From contig JAPOYZ010000032.1 of NCBI GenBank assembly GCA_026706325.1, positions 1-13,884 of the forward strand: 13,884 nt of DNA. The letters are read 5' to 3'. This stretch comes from Candidatus Aminicenantota bacterium (GTDB lineage: Bacteria; Acidobacteriota; UBA6911; RPQK01; JAJDTT01). Positions 1-7,980 of this stretch are shown piece after piece; within the stretch, counting starts at the first letter, position 1; each line of letters starts with the position of its first letter. The notes under the pieces were generated by a model. That model did no database searches. It was not told the origin of the DNA and was given only the letters and a program-made list of their open reading frames with translations. Position numbers and translations under genes: made by a program.

Positions 1-683
1 TCCAGCAGACCGGAACTCTCCACCTTGCGGAATCGGTTGTCCAAGGCGTTCAGCAGCTCCGATCGGGCCCGCGCCTGATCCAGCTTCATTCCCAGCGGCA
101 GAGTCAGGTCCTTGACCGAGTAGTTCTTCTGGTTGGGATCTCCGGATTGGAAGGGATCATAGACCGAACCCAGAAAACCGGCTCCACCGGAACGGCTGTT
201 CTTGGGAATGGCGACATAGGGTGGAAGGCCTGCCGAAGAGCCCCACTCATGGGCCAGGACCGAGCCCAGAGCGGGATGAACCAGGTCATTTCTACGCTTG
301 GTGCCGCTGATCACGTATTGCTGGGCGCTCTCGTGGACCGCATCGTCCGAGTACATGGACCGGATCACCGCGTATTTGTCGAGCCGCTTCGCCGACTCGG
401 GCAACAGCTCGGAGAACTGAATCCCCGGAACCACGGTCGGAATCGTCTTGAAGTAGCCTCGAATCTCCGCCTCGGCGTCCGGCTTGGGATCCCAGGTGTC
501 GACCTGGCTGTTGCCCCCCGCCTGGAACAGCACGATGCAGTTGAGATCTCTCTTCTTCGATCCCAAAACGCTCTGCTGCCGCAACAGGCTGGCGAGACTC
601 AAGCCTCCCAGACTCGCCATTCCGATGCGGATGAAGTCCCTCCGCGACGGGCTGCAGGACAACTCTGCAGGATAGATTCTCAT
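1..683 (-). CDS. DUF1501 family exported protein, N-terminal 227 residues (cut by window edge)
   Basis: The reverse strand is open from an ATG at 683 to the window edge; the C-terminus is outside. The N-terminus carries a twin-arginine signal, SRRDFI at residues 13-18, followed by a hydrophobic stretch at about 20-35, so Tat export is likely. The start of the mature domain matches DUF1501: LFQAGGNSQVDTWDPKP at about 52-68 and DDAVHESA at 113-120. The family is distantly related in fold to alkaline phosphatases and sulfatases, but no reaction is established for it. The start lies 14 nt after the stop of the upstream DUF1549/DUF1553 gene, with AGGGA about 11 nt before it, so the two are very probably co-transcribed. 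These families are commonly adjacent in Planctomycetota and Acidobacteriota. Family call is firm; function unknown. Confidence 0.9.
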   Translation of the reverse strand, partial: MRIYPAELSCSPSRRDFIRIGMASLGGLSLASLLRQQSVLGSKKRDLNCIVLFQAGGNSQVDTWDPKPDAEAEIRGYFKTIPTVVPGIQFSELLPESAKRLDKYAVIRSMYSDDAVHESAQQYVISGTKRRNDLVHPALGSVLAHEWGSSAGLPPYVAIPKNSRSGGAGFLGSVYDPFQSGDPNQKNYSVKDLTLPLGMKLDQARARSELLNALDNRFRKVESSGLL

Positions 684-697
684 GGTGCGCGGTATCC

Positions 698-3403
698 CTA
701 ATGATTGACCAGGAATTCCTGGGAGTTTATCACTGTCCAAAGCAGGTCATCAAGAATCTGCTTCCGTTCCACCCCCTGGGAACCCATGCTGGCGACGTAG
801 TTGGAGGCGAGGTTCCACTCGCGATCGGTCGCCTTGCGGCTGTAGGCGCTCATGAAGACATGATCGTAGATCTCGCGATCGGACTTGCCGGACTCGAGCA
901 GCTTGGCCACCACATTCTCGTCCGATTGGACCTTGTCCATGACCGTGTCGCCGAACCTCATGTGGAGAGCCTGGCTCAGCGTGGGTTCCTTGGGCCGCTC
1001 CTCCAGGCTCAAGCGCTCCGGGTAACCGAAAATGCTCAGGAAATAACCGGCGTAGTCGGGGTAGATGACCTCCTGGGCCCGGGTTCCCTTGGGACTGACA
1101 TTGAAGGAGTGTTCGACTCCGGTGACTTGCGACACGGCGTCGAGCATGGCCTCGGCGGGAAGAATGCGAATGTTGTAGCGGGTGAACAAGCGAGGATCAT
1201 CCAGCTTGTTCCGCTGATTGGGAGAGGATGTCCGCTGGTAGGTCGCGGAATTGAGGATCGCCCGGTGCACCGCCTTCAATCGAAAGCCGTTGTCGATCAG
1301 ATGCCGGGCCAATCCGTCCAGCAGATCCTCGTTGGAGGGAGGGTTGGTGGTTCGGAAATCGTCGTAGGGCTCCACGATTCCCAGGTTGAAATACTCCCTC
1401 CAGATACGGTTGACGATGGACCGGGCGAAATATGGATTCTCGGGTGAGGTGATCCACGCCGCCAGGTCCTTGCGGTAGTCCCCGTGGGCTCTCACGGGAA
1501 AATCCGGGTCGAAAGGAACTCTGGGCCGCACCGGCTTCTTGGTCCGCGGATGCACAAAATGGGACTTCGGGTCCAGCCACCAGACTCGGCGGTAGGTCTC
1601 GTATCCCCGTTTCTGACGCAACTGTCCGAAAAACGCACTCAAGTCGAAGAAGTCGTCCTGGGTCAGATTCTCCAGTGGATGGTTGTGGCATTCCACGCAC
1701 TCCATCCGGATCCCCAGGAAGAGGCGGCTGACCGTGGTCGTCACCTGATTGACATTGGTGACGTCCAGAACGGTGTTGGACATGGGGGCCCAGAACATGG
1801 CCGCAGGATTCCTGGCCTGATCTCCGGTGCTGGTCAGTATCTCTCGAACGAACTCATCGTAGGGGCGGTCTTCCCTGAGAAAGGTCCGGATGAATCTCTT
1901 CAGCAGGCCCTGCGCGCGACTGGGAATGTTTGTCTGGTGGACGCGGAAACTGTCTCCGAGCTTGGTCGTCCAGTAGATGGCGTACTCGTCCCGCTCCAAC
2001 AGTTCGTCGATCAGGGCCGCCCTTTTGCCGGCCCGGGTATCCGCCAGGAAGCGCTCGCACTCCTCGACCGTCGGCAGCAATCCGACCACATCCAGATAGA
2101 CCCGTCTCAGAAACTCCTCGTCGCTGCAGATCTCCGACGGGACCAGATTCAGCTCTTTCCACTGCCGGATCATGGCCTCATCCACGAAGTTGCGAGTCGA
2201 CAGGGGAGGATAGTCGGCCATTGGAGGCTCATCCACGACGCCGACCCGGGCCACCGCGACCCGGCCCATGGCCCGGACCATCAGGTGAGTCTGCCCGCGC
2301 CCGACCGCCTTCGACTCACCCCCCGGCGTCACCTGGACGACGTTGTCGTTTCCCACCTGGTACTTGACTTCCCGGGTCATGTCCCGAGTGGTTCCGTCGG
2401 ACAGGGTCCCCAAGACCACCCAGCGCTGGTTGGTCCCCAGACCGAGGAGTATCCGTTCCCGGGGATAAATGGCGATGCCGGTCACCCGGGGCCCATCTGA
2501 GTTGTAACGGGCTCCCTGGTTCAGCCAGCCGGCGATGGTCTCGTATTCGGCCGATTCCAAGGTCAGTCGTTTGCCGCCACCGTGGGGCACGCTGAAGGTG
2601 GGCTTCATCAGAAGCAGGCTCTTTTCCGGGTCTTCCAGATCGACCCGGCGCCCTTCATCGGCTTCGACGATCATCCGGTAGTCGGCCTGCGGATCGTAAC
2701 CGAACAGCGAGAGCTTGAAGCCGGCCTGTCCGCTGATGGCGCCGTGGCACGTGGGAGTGTTGCAGGACCTTTGAGTAAAGATGGACAGGAGGTCCTGACT
2801 GAAGTTGATGCTCACCTCGGCGGCCTGGTCGGAGACCCGAGCCTGGAGGCCGGAGCGAGCCTCCCCCAGTTGCGCTTCGACCTCGGCGCGCCCCGGCGCC
2901 AGAGCCCGGACGACGCCGTCGGAACTGATCGAGACCACCTGAGGAGCGGAGGAGACGTAGCGGCAGAGGAGGCTCACGTCGTGGGCCGTCCCGTCGGCGT
3001 AGTAGCCGGTGACCACGAGCCGTTGGGTCGCGCCGGGATGAGACAGAACGAGGTCCTTCGGCTCCAGGACGATTCGCTTCAGATCGGCGGTCGGGTCGGC
3101 TGGGACTCTGGTTTCCGGCGGGGACCCACTTGGTGGAACGTCAGAGGTTTCGGCAATCTGGCTCGCTGTCTCACTCCGAGTCTCCGCCGTTGCGCCCGAC
3201 AAAGCCAGCGCTTGACCCGGAAGACAGATCAGCCAGAACAGAATCAGGATCGGGACCAGGATGGCCAGGCTTCGGAGAAGTCCCGCCGGCGGCTGTGGTC
3301 CCGCTTGGGAGCGGGGGTTTGCCACCCCCGACTTTGGGTCGGGGACGAAGAGGGGGACAGGGATGTCCCCCCTCCCAGCGGCGTTTCGGAGTTTGAGGGT
3401 CAC
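698..3403 (-). CDS. Membrane-anchored/exported Ig-like + DUF1549 + DUF1553 protein with two Cys-His motifs
   Basis: The protein has 901 residues. A hydrophobic segment at about 42-68 (ending GQALALSG) is a signal peptide or anchor, preceded by an unusually long basic/proline-rich tail. A first Ig-like (Big_2-type) domain covers about 109-190. Next comes CNTPTCHG (C214, C219, H220), the CX4CH form often seen at this place in the family. A second Ig-like domain covers about 307-388. DUF1549 covers about 405-612 and includes CVECHNHP (C569, C572, H573), a standard CXXCH haem-type motif. DUF1553 covers about 630-890, with SPENPYFARSIVNRIW and the closing INSQEFLVNH. The start is GTG, overlapping the previous stop as GTGA, with GAGGGAG about 8 nt upstream. 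Haem binding and an envelope redox role are inference; function is unknown. Residues about 10-36 are encoded by a hairpin-rich repeat, described separately. Confidence 0.9.
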   Translation of the reverse strand: MTLKLRNAAGRGDIPVPLFVPDPKSGVANPRSQAGPQPPAGLLRSLAILVPILILFWLICLPGQALALSGATAETRSETASQIAETSDVPPSGSPPETRVPADPTADLKRIVLEPKDLVLSHPGATQRLVVTGYYADGTAHDVSLLCRYVSSAPQVVSISSDGVVRALAPGRAEVEAQLGEARSGLQARVSDQAAEVSINFSQDLLSIFTQRSCNTPTCHGAISGQAGFKLSLFGYDPQADYRMIVEADEGRRVDLEDPEKSLLLMKPTFSVPHGGGKRLTLESAEYETIAGWLNQGARYNSDGPRVTGIAIYPRERILLGLGTNQRWVVLGTLSDGTTRDMTREVKYQVGNDNVVQVTPGGESKAVGRGQTHLMVRAMGRVAVARVGVVDEPPMADYPPLSTRNFVDEAMIRQWKELNLVPSEICSDEEFLRRVYLDVVGLLPTVEECERFLADTRAGKRAALIDELLERDEYAIYWTTKLGDSFRVHQTNIPSRAQGLLKRFIRTFLREDRPYDEFVREILTSTGDQARNPAAMFWAPMSNTVLDVTNVNQVTTTVSRLFLGIRMECVECHNHPLENLTQDDFFDLSAFFGQLRQKRGYETYRRVWWLDPKSHFVHPRTKKPVRPRVPFDPDFPVRAHGDYRKDLAAWITSPENPYFARSIVNRIWREYFNLGIVEPYDDFRTTNPPSNEDLLDGLARHLIDNGFRLKAVHRAILNSATYQRTSSPNQRNKLDDPRLFTRYNIRILPAEAMLDAVSQVTGVEHSFNVSPKGTRAQEVIYPDYAGYFLSIFGYPERLSLEERPKEPTLSQALHMRFGDTVMDKVQSDENVVAKLLESGKSDREIYDHVFMSAYSRKATDREWNLASNYVASMGSQGVERKQILDDLLWTVINSQEFLVNH
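3300..3377. repeat. Cluster of four adjacent GC-rich hairpins inside the DUF1549 gene
   Basis: Four consecutive inverted repeats sit in 78 bp. They are CCCGCT/AGCGGG (3300-3315), GGGGGT/ACCCCC (3313-3329), CCCCGAC/GTCGGGG (3326-3344) and GGGGGACA/TGTCCCCC (3352-3371). Neighbouring stems partly share bases, so the first three compete. An outer pair, TGGGAG (3306-3311) and CTCCCA (3372-3377), could enclose most of the block. The density and regularity resemble REP- or BIME-like palindromic repeats rather than coding sequence. It lies in frame within the 5' end of the DUF1549/DUF1553 gene and encodes the proline/glycine-rich tail before the signal segment. Whether copies exist elsewhere in the genome cannot be seen here. 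Confidence 0.7.
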
Positions 3404-5715
3404 GGCGTATGCTCCCTCGCAACGACCTGGACGGTAAAGCGGTGGCTCGAGACGACTCGCCTGCCGACGTCGAACTCGACGTAGACATTCTCGGTGGACT
3501 CGATCCCCGTCTCCTCGGCCGCCCGGATTCCCACGTGCAGGTTCCCCTCCGGATCCGATTCCAGGTGCGCCGAAACACCTTCAGGGGCATTCGTCAGCCA
3601 GACTCTCGGTTTCAAATCTGTCGCCAGGGGGATCCGGTTCTTGATCCCGACCAGGGAGGTCTCTCCCTGCATCACCACAACTTTGTCCCCTTTCGCATCG
3701 AGTTCAACGGTCACCGCACCCGGCTCGATGACGGTGAGAGCCGTTTCGCCGACGGGCCGGCACGGGAAATTATACAGTTCGGTGATGCCGCCCATGGAGT
3801 CCATGGCTCGGCCGACTGCGGTGATTCCTTCATTTCCAACGACTTCGCCCAACACGCGAAAGGGGTAAGTCCCAGGCGGCACCGCGGCACCGGCGCGAAT
3901 CGTGAGCAGCCGTTCCGGCACCATGAAGGTGGCTCCATCTCCCCCCGGCTCGACGACCTCATCCGCGCGAAACCGATGCTCCTCGGCGGTCACTCCCGGC
4001 GGAAGCCCCTCGACCCAGACCCGAACCTCCCCTTCCATTGCGGCCCCCGGAGGCGGGGCCAGGGCGGCGGGAATAGGATCGTCAGTATGAATCTTGGGGG
4101 GCATCCGGATCATGCCCACCACCATGTTGCTCTCCCCCTCCTGCTCCACGGTGAAGTTGGACAGGGAGATCGATTGGAGCCCGAACTGCGGAGAGACTAC
4201 GAGGAGAAACCCCGGCTCCTCCGACTTTACATGGAGACGGTAGTCATACCCGGGACCGCCCCGGCCGACCCGGTCCGATACGGAAATGACGACCCTCTCG
4301 TCCCGTTCGGGGATGTAGTACAGGTTGCTGTCGACACTTCCCGTGTAGAACCCGCGTCCGTGCGTCAGATCGTCACTCTCCGCCAACAGTTTTCCGTCCG
4401 TATCGAACAGGCTGACGACGGTGTCGATACTCGGCGACAGGAGCTGGTAGGCGTTGGTGTGAATCCGCAGGGGAGCGCCCTGCTTGGCGTCGAGCGCATA
4501 GAAATCCTTGTCCTGACTCAGCTCCGTCACCTCGCGCCGCTCAAGCCTGCCGTTGACCACCAGGTTCTTGCCGGCGGAAAAAGGCAATTCCTGCGGTTCG
4601 TCGCGCCGATCGTTGGACTCGATTTCCGCGACCTCCTCTGACTGGGTGATCTCGAAATACTTGGGATCCGCGATCCCGCTCTCGTCCTCCACAAAAAGGG
4701 ACCAGATGCCCAGGGGTTCCTCCGGTAATTGGAACTCGACTTCCATGGCTTCGGCTGCTCGACGCAGGATCTTCCCCTCCACCCTGGGAATCTCCGACGA
4801 GGTGGAATAATCGTCGGCGAATCGGACGTCCAGGGTCCAGGGAATCGTCAGGGTGACATGCTCCCCCCGGCGGGTCGGTGACAAGAAGACCTCTTCCACC
4901 TGCTGCAGGCCCTGACCCGAGAACCGGACCGTGACCCGGCTGCCCGCGCGGCCTCCCAGAGGCGAGACGTGGTCGATCAGGGGGATTCGGGAGACACGCA
5001 GGACGTATCCGTTGTTCTTCGTGAAACCCCACCCCCGAACGCCCCGGAAGGAATCGACCTCGATGAAATAGGTGCCGTCCTTCTCGAACGTGTGATCGAT
5101 CAGCGAGTTCACATCGAAGTCGGAGCGATCGTCATTGAAGACCAGTTCTCTCCCGTTTTCGTCTCGCAGGTTGAGATAGCTCTCGAACATGGAACCGTAC
5201 TGGATGCTCCGAACTTCGAAGATCCAACGGTCCCCCTTCTTCGCCTGGAGAGAATAGAAATCGCGCTCTTTCTTCTCCATGGTCCCGTAGATCTCACAGG
5301 GTGGAGAGATGGCCTGAGCGCCGGCGAGGGTCTCGTTGGGCTCCTGTTCAGGAACCGGATCGAATTGCCCCACCGTGAACCAGAGGGCGGTGGTGTAGCC
5401 GTCCTTGGTCTTGGCCCTCAAGATGTGCTGCCCCAGGGGGGCATCCCTGGAGATTCGGATCGTTCCCTCGATTCGTTCCGCCGTCACCTTCGACAAGGTG
5501 AAGTCGAGGTCTTCGCAATCGAACTCGACCGATTCGGCGTTGGAGAGCATGTCTCCCAGAAGAACGACCTCGACCTGGGCACCGGCCTGCCCCCCGATGG
5601 GACGCATGGCTTCCAGATGGGGAAGGCGAACGCCCTTGTCATTGCCGTGGCCGACCCCGGTGACGATTGCCATCAGGAAGGCCAAGACTCCGAGTCGCTG
5701 TCTGACAGAGGGCAA
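3400..5715 (-). CDS. Exported PPC-domain protein (two PPC domains, TIG/Ig-like segments)
   Basis: The protein has 771 residues and looks secreted. A signal peptide covers about 1-24 (basic start, hydrophobic LGVLAFLMAIVTGVG). A TIG/Ig-like segment at about 30-118 (GGQAGAQVEVVLLG) is followed by a PPC (bacterial pre-peptidase C-terminal) domain at about 122-242, opening with EQEPNETLAGAQAI. A second TIG-like segment spans about 248-356 (SPLGGRAGSRVTVRFSG). A second PPC domain spans about 362-497 (ESNDRRDEPQELP, DKDFYALDAKQG). Beta-rich sequence fills the rest, with no protease domain. The start is TTG, supported by AAGGGAG about 8 nt upstream; the next ATG would cut into the signal peptide. 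It is the first gene of the minus-strand trio and overlaps the next start by GTGA. A binding or scaffold role in the envelope is inference. Confidence 0.88.
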   Translation of the reverse strand: MPSVRQRLGVLAFLMAIVTGVGHGNDKGVRLPHLEAMRPIGGQAGAQVEVVLLGDMLSNAESVEFDCEDLDFTLSKVTAERIEGTIRISRDAPLGQHILRAKTKDGYTTALWFTVGQFDPVPEQEPNETLAGAQAISPPCEIYGTMEKKERDFYSLQAKKGDRWIFEVRSIQYGSMFESYLNLRDENGRELVFNDDRSDFDVNSLIDHTFEKDGTYFIEVDSFRGVRGWGFTKNNGYVLRVSRIPLIDHVSPLGGRAGSRVTVRFSGQGLQQVEEVFLSPTRRGEHVTLTIPWTLDVRFADDYSTSSEIPRVEGKILRRAAEAMEVEFQLPEEPLGIWSLFVEDESGIADPKYFEITQSEEVAEIESNDRRDEPQELPFSAGKNLVVNGRLERREVTELSQDKDFYALDAKQGAPLRIHTNAYQLLSPSIDTVVSLFDTDGKLLAESDDLTHGRGFYTGSVDSNLYYIPERDERVVISVSDRVGRGGPGYDYRLHVKSEEPGFLLVVSPQFGLQSISLSNFTVEQEGESNMVVGMIRMPPKIHTDDPIPAALAPPPGAAMEGEVRVWVEGLPPGVTAEEHRFRADEVVEPGGDGATFMVPERLLTIRAGAAVPPGTYPFRVLGEVVGNEGITAVGRAMDSMGGITELYNFPCRPVGETALTVIEPGAVTVELDAKGDKVVVMQGETSLVGIKNRIPLATDLKPRVWLTNAPEGVSAHLESDPEGNLHVGIRAAEETGIESTENVYVEFDVGRRVVSSHRFTVQVVAREHTP

Positions 5716-5875
5716 AGGACTGTCTCCCTTGAACTTGAGGCTTTCTCGCGATCCGGATCTCCGGCTCTGGAATGCGGCCGTTCTCTCCGGGGCGGAGAGC
5801 CAATCGGACAGGGAACATTTTAGACCATCGCGGCAAAATCTGCTCGGCGCACAGTCTTCTTACTGGATTTAGGTC
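5716..5875. promoter_or_regulatory. Divergent control region between the PPC operon and the SDR gene
   Basis: These 160 nt hold no gene and must contain the start signals for both flanking units. On the minus strand TAAAAT (complement of 5817-5822) resembles a -10 box, but no good -35 lies at the right distance. Between it and the TTG start, CTCTCCG/CGGAGAG (5783-5799) makes a 7-bp stem with a 3-nt loop in what would be the operon leader. There is no U-run after it, so it is not an obvious terminator. No convincing plus-strand promoter was recognised. Confidence 0.35.
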
Positions 5876-6754
5876 ATGGTTTTGATGGCGGCAAACGGGA
5901 CTGATAGGCTACCCGCGAGGGGCCCGATGGCGGCGCGTACGGACAGCGGAAATCCAGGTCAAAGATTTCGGGGAAAGGTGGCCCTCGTGACGGGAGGGTC
6001 GCGGGGGATCGGCCGGGCCGTGTCCCTGCGCCTGGCCCGGGAAGGAGCCCGGGTCGGGATCAACTTCGTGAGCAACGAGCCGGCCGCCGCCTGGACCGTC
6101 GACCAAGTGAACCGATTGGGCACGGAGGCCGAGGCGGTGCGAGCGGACGTCTCCGACCGCTCCGCAGTCCAGGCCATGGTCAACCGGATCCTGGAGAGAT
6201 TTTCTCGCATCGACGTCCTGGTCAACAACGCCGCCATCGTGCTCGACGGTGACCTGACTTCATACGCCTCCGATGAGGACCTGGAGCGGGACCTGGAAGC
6301 CATGTGGGGCGTGAATGTCCGGGGAATCATCAACGGCACGCGGGCGGTCCTGCCGCAGATGCGGGAAAGGCGTTCCGGCTCCATCGTCAACGTCTCGTCC
6401 ATTGCCGGATATGGCAACATCTCCCCGCTGAGAACCTTCTACAGTACGACCAAGGCGGCCGTCATGAACCTGACCAAACGCTTCGCGCTGGAACTGGGCC
6501 CGGACAACATCAACGTCAATTCCGTGGCTCCCGGCCTGGTCCGAACCGACCTGCTTGTGCAGCAAACCCCTCCAGGGGAGTTGGAGCGGGTCATTCAGGA
6601 ATTCGCGGGACGAAGCGTGCTGGGACGGATCGGCGAACCCGACGACATCGCCGCCGCCGTAGCCTATCTGGCCTCCTCCGAAGCCCGCTTTGTGACCGGG
6701 CAGATTCTGACCGTCGACGGGGGACGGATGGACTACCTGAGCTCTTCCGGTTAG
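5876..6754 (+). CDS. Short-chain dehydrogenase/reductase, FabG-like
   Basis: This is a classical SDR, an NAD(P)-dependent cytoplasmic oxidoreductase. Numbered from the start at 5876, it shows the cofactor motif TGGSRGIG at 39-46, NNAA at 117-120, the active-site Asn at about 147 (GVNVRG), Ser at 174-175 (VNVSSIAG), and the Tyr-Lys pair in YSTTK at 189-193. The C-terminal APGLVRTDLL and TGQILTVDGG stretches are also typical. The arginine in GSRGIG is common in NADPH-using FabG proteins. The start is uncertain: ATG codons lie at 5876, 5885 and 5927. The family usually begins 5-15 residues before GKVALVTGG, and GAGGGG precedes 5927, so a 275-residue form is plausible. It stands alone with no fatty-acid genes beside it, so 3-oxoacyl-ACP reductase is not assured; substrate unknown. 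Confidence 0.9.
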   Translation: MVLMAANGTDRLPARGPMAARTDSGNPGQRFRGKVALVTGGSRGIGRAVSLRLAREGARVGINFVSNEPAAAWTVDQVNRLGTEAEAVRADVSDRSAVQAMVNRILERFSRIDVLVNNAAIVLDGDLTSYASDEDLERDLEAMWGVNVRGIINGTRAVLPQMRERRSGSIVNVSSIAGYGNISPLRTFYSTTKAAVMNLTKRFALELGPDNINVNSVAPGLVRTDLLVQQTPPGELERVIQEFAGRSVLGRIGEPDDIAAAVAYLASSEARFVTGQILTVDGGRMDYLSSSG

Positions 6755-6757
6755 GGC

Positions 6758-6928
6758 GGCTAGGAGTCTGCGCCGTAGGAATGATCGTAGCGAGAAAGTG
6801 GGGAATCGAGGACAGATTTTCACGATTTTGAGGTGCATAGTTGTTCTATTCGCCGAGAAATCGGGGAAATATGGACCGATTCCCCGCTTTCGCAGTAGAT
6901 CAATTTCTGCGGCGCAGGCTCCTAAGCC
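6758..6928. mobile_element. MITE-like long imperfect palindrome between convergent genes
   Basis: The two halves are inverted copies of each other, about 80 nt per arm around a centre near 6843, matching by eye at roughly three positions in four. The best outer block is TAGGAGtCTGCGCCG on the left (6761-6775) against TAGGAGcCTGCGCCG on the complement of the right (6924-6910). A second strong block is GGGGAATCG (6799-6807) against the complement of CGATTCCCC (6877-6885). Both outer ends begin with TA, the target duplicated by IS630/Tc1-type transposases. There is no room for a transposase. It starts 4 nt after the SDR stop and ends 5 nt before the lpxK stop. No U-run follows, so it is a poor intrinsic terminator. 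Family assignment is inference. Confidence 0.65.
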
Positions 6929-6933
6929 CTCCT

Positions 6934-7974
6934 TCAGTGCGGATTGGGAAGGCCGGCCACCTCATCCAAGAGAAACTTGCGGTACTCCGCCGGGTCTTCG
7001 GGCAACGCTTCGATCTTCAATACGAAGATCTGTCCGGCGCCGAATTCCAGGCCCTGGAGGCGGACCGCGTCCTTCTCCGTCGTCATCAACGCCTCGGCTC
7101 CGTGTTCGTCCAGATTCTCCAGGGCCTGGTCCAGATCACTCTGGATGTACGGATGGTGGTCGGGGAACAGGAGCTGGTGCCGCACGTCCATCTGGTAGTG
7201 CTCCAGGTCCTGGACGAAGATTCCGGGATTTCCGATGGCCGCCAGGGCGATAACCCGCCGGCCTACGAAATCCCGGGTCCGGAATTGTGTCCGGGTCTTG
7301 AGATCGAAGACGCCGACGGCGAGATGGTAGAAGTAGGAAATGGCAGTGACCTTGCTGTGCCCCCAAATCGCCGCCCCCAGGCGGTCCATCTCCCCCATCA
7401 GGTGGGACCGCGTGATGACCACCAGATCGGCGCGTCCCATGGCGGCCAGTGGCTCCCGGAGCCTCCCCGCCGGCAGGAGATGACCGCCGCCGAAAGGATC
7501 GGTGGCATCCACCAGCAGAATGTCCAGGTTGCGCTTGAGCCGCAGGTGCTGGAAACCATCGTCCAGAATGTGGATGACGCGTCCGTCCGCCTCCTGTTCT
7601 ACCAGCGTTCCTGAACGGTGCCGATTCTTTCGCACGGCGACGCGGACGCCGGGAAGCTGCCCGGCCAGCAGAAAGGGCTCGTCTCCGCTGCTGGCCGGGT
7701 CGCACAGGACTTTCCTGCCGTCGCTGACCACCAGGGTCGAGTGCTCGGCCTTGCCCCGGTAGCCGCGGCTCAGGACGACCGGCTGATAGCCCGCCTGCTT
7801 GAGAACGCCGGCCAGATAGGCCACGAAGGGAGTCTTTCCGGTCCCGCCCACGGTCAGGTTCCCGACACTGATGACCGGGTTGCGGAGTCGGCTGCGGGAA
7901 ATGAGGCCGCGCCGGTAGAGCAACGCTCTGAGCCGCATGACCAGGGAGTAGAGTTGGGAGAGAAGAACCCGCAT
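6934..7974 (-). CDS. lpxK: Tetraacyldisaccharide 4'-kinase LpxK
   Basis: LpxK uses ATP to phosphorylate the 4' position of the lipid A disaccharide precursor, making lipid IVA on the inner face of the inner membrane. The protein has 346 residues, close to the usual 320-350. The P-loop is SVGNLTVGGTGKTP at 36-49. The conserved DDGFQH lies at 138-143; its first aspartates include the catalytic base known from Aquifex LpxK. LVDATDPFGGG.LLPAGRLREP (154-175) and TTEKDAVRL (298-306) are further family signatures. An amphipathic N-terminus (about 1-25) fits membrane association. The ATG lies 6 nt after the waaA stop, so the two are surely co-transcribed. Only a weak ribosome site is visible, which suggests translational coupling. 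The gene ends next to the palindromic element. Confidence 0.96.
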   Translation of the reverse strand: MRVLLSQLYSLVMRLRALLYRRGLISRSRLRNPVISVGNLTVGGTGKTPFVAYLAGVLKQAGYQPVVLSRGYRGKAEHSTLVVSDGRKVLCDPASSGDEPFLLAGQLPGVRVAVRKNRHRSGTLVEQEADGRVIHILDDGFQHLRLKRNLDILLVDATDPFGGGHLLPAGRLREPLAAMGRADLVVITRSHLMGEMDRLGAAIWGHSKVTAISYFYHLAVGVFDLKTRTQFRTRDFVGRRVIALAAIGNPGIFVQDLEHYQMDVRHQLLFPDHHPYIQSDLDQALENLDEHGAEALMTTEKDAVRLQGLEFGAGQIFVLKIEALPEDPAEYRKFLLDEVAGLPNPH

Positions 7975-7980
7975 GCGTTC

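Noticed and set aside
701..3484. Plus-strand open frames opposite the DUF1549/DUF1553 gene
   Set aside because: The minus strand carries clear domain motifs; the plus-strand products look random and lack ribosome sites or family features.
6260..6838. Small protein encoded by the arms of the palindrome (string FLRRRLL in both directions)
   Set aside because: The similarity of the two peptides follows directly from the inverted repeat, and the frames run into or overlap the SDR and lpxK genes.
6758..6928. Palindrome as a bidirectional intrinsic terminator for the SDR and lpxK genes
   Set aside because: No T-run follows either arm, and the repeat is far longer than a usual terminator; it may still affect transcription ends.
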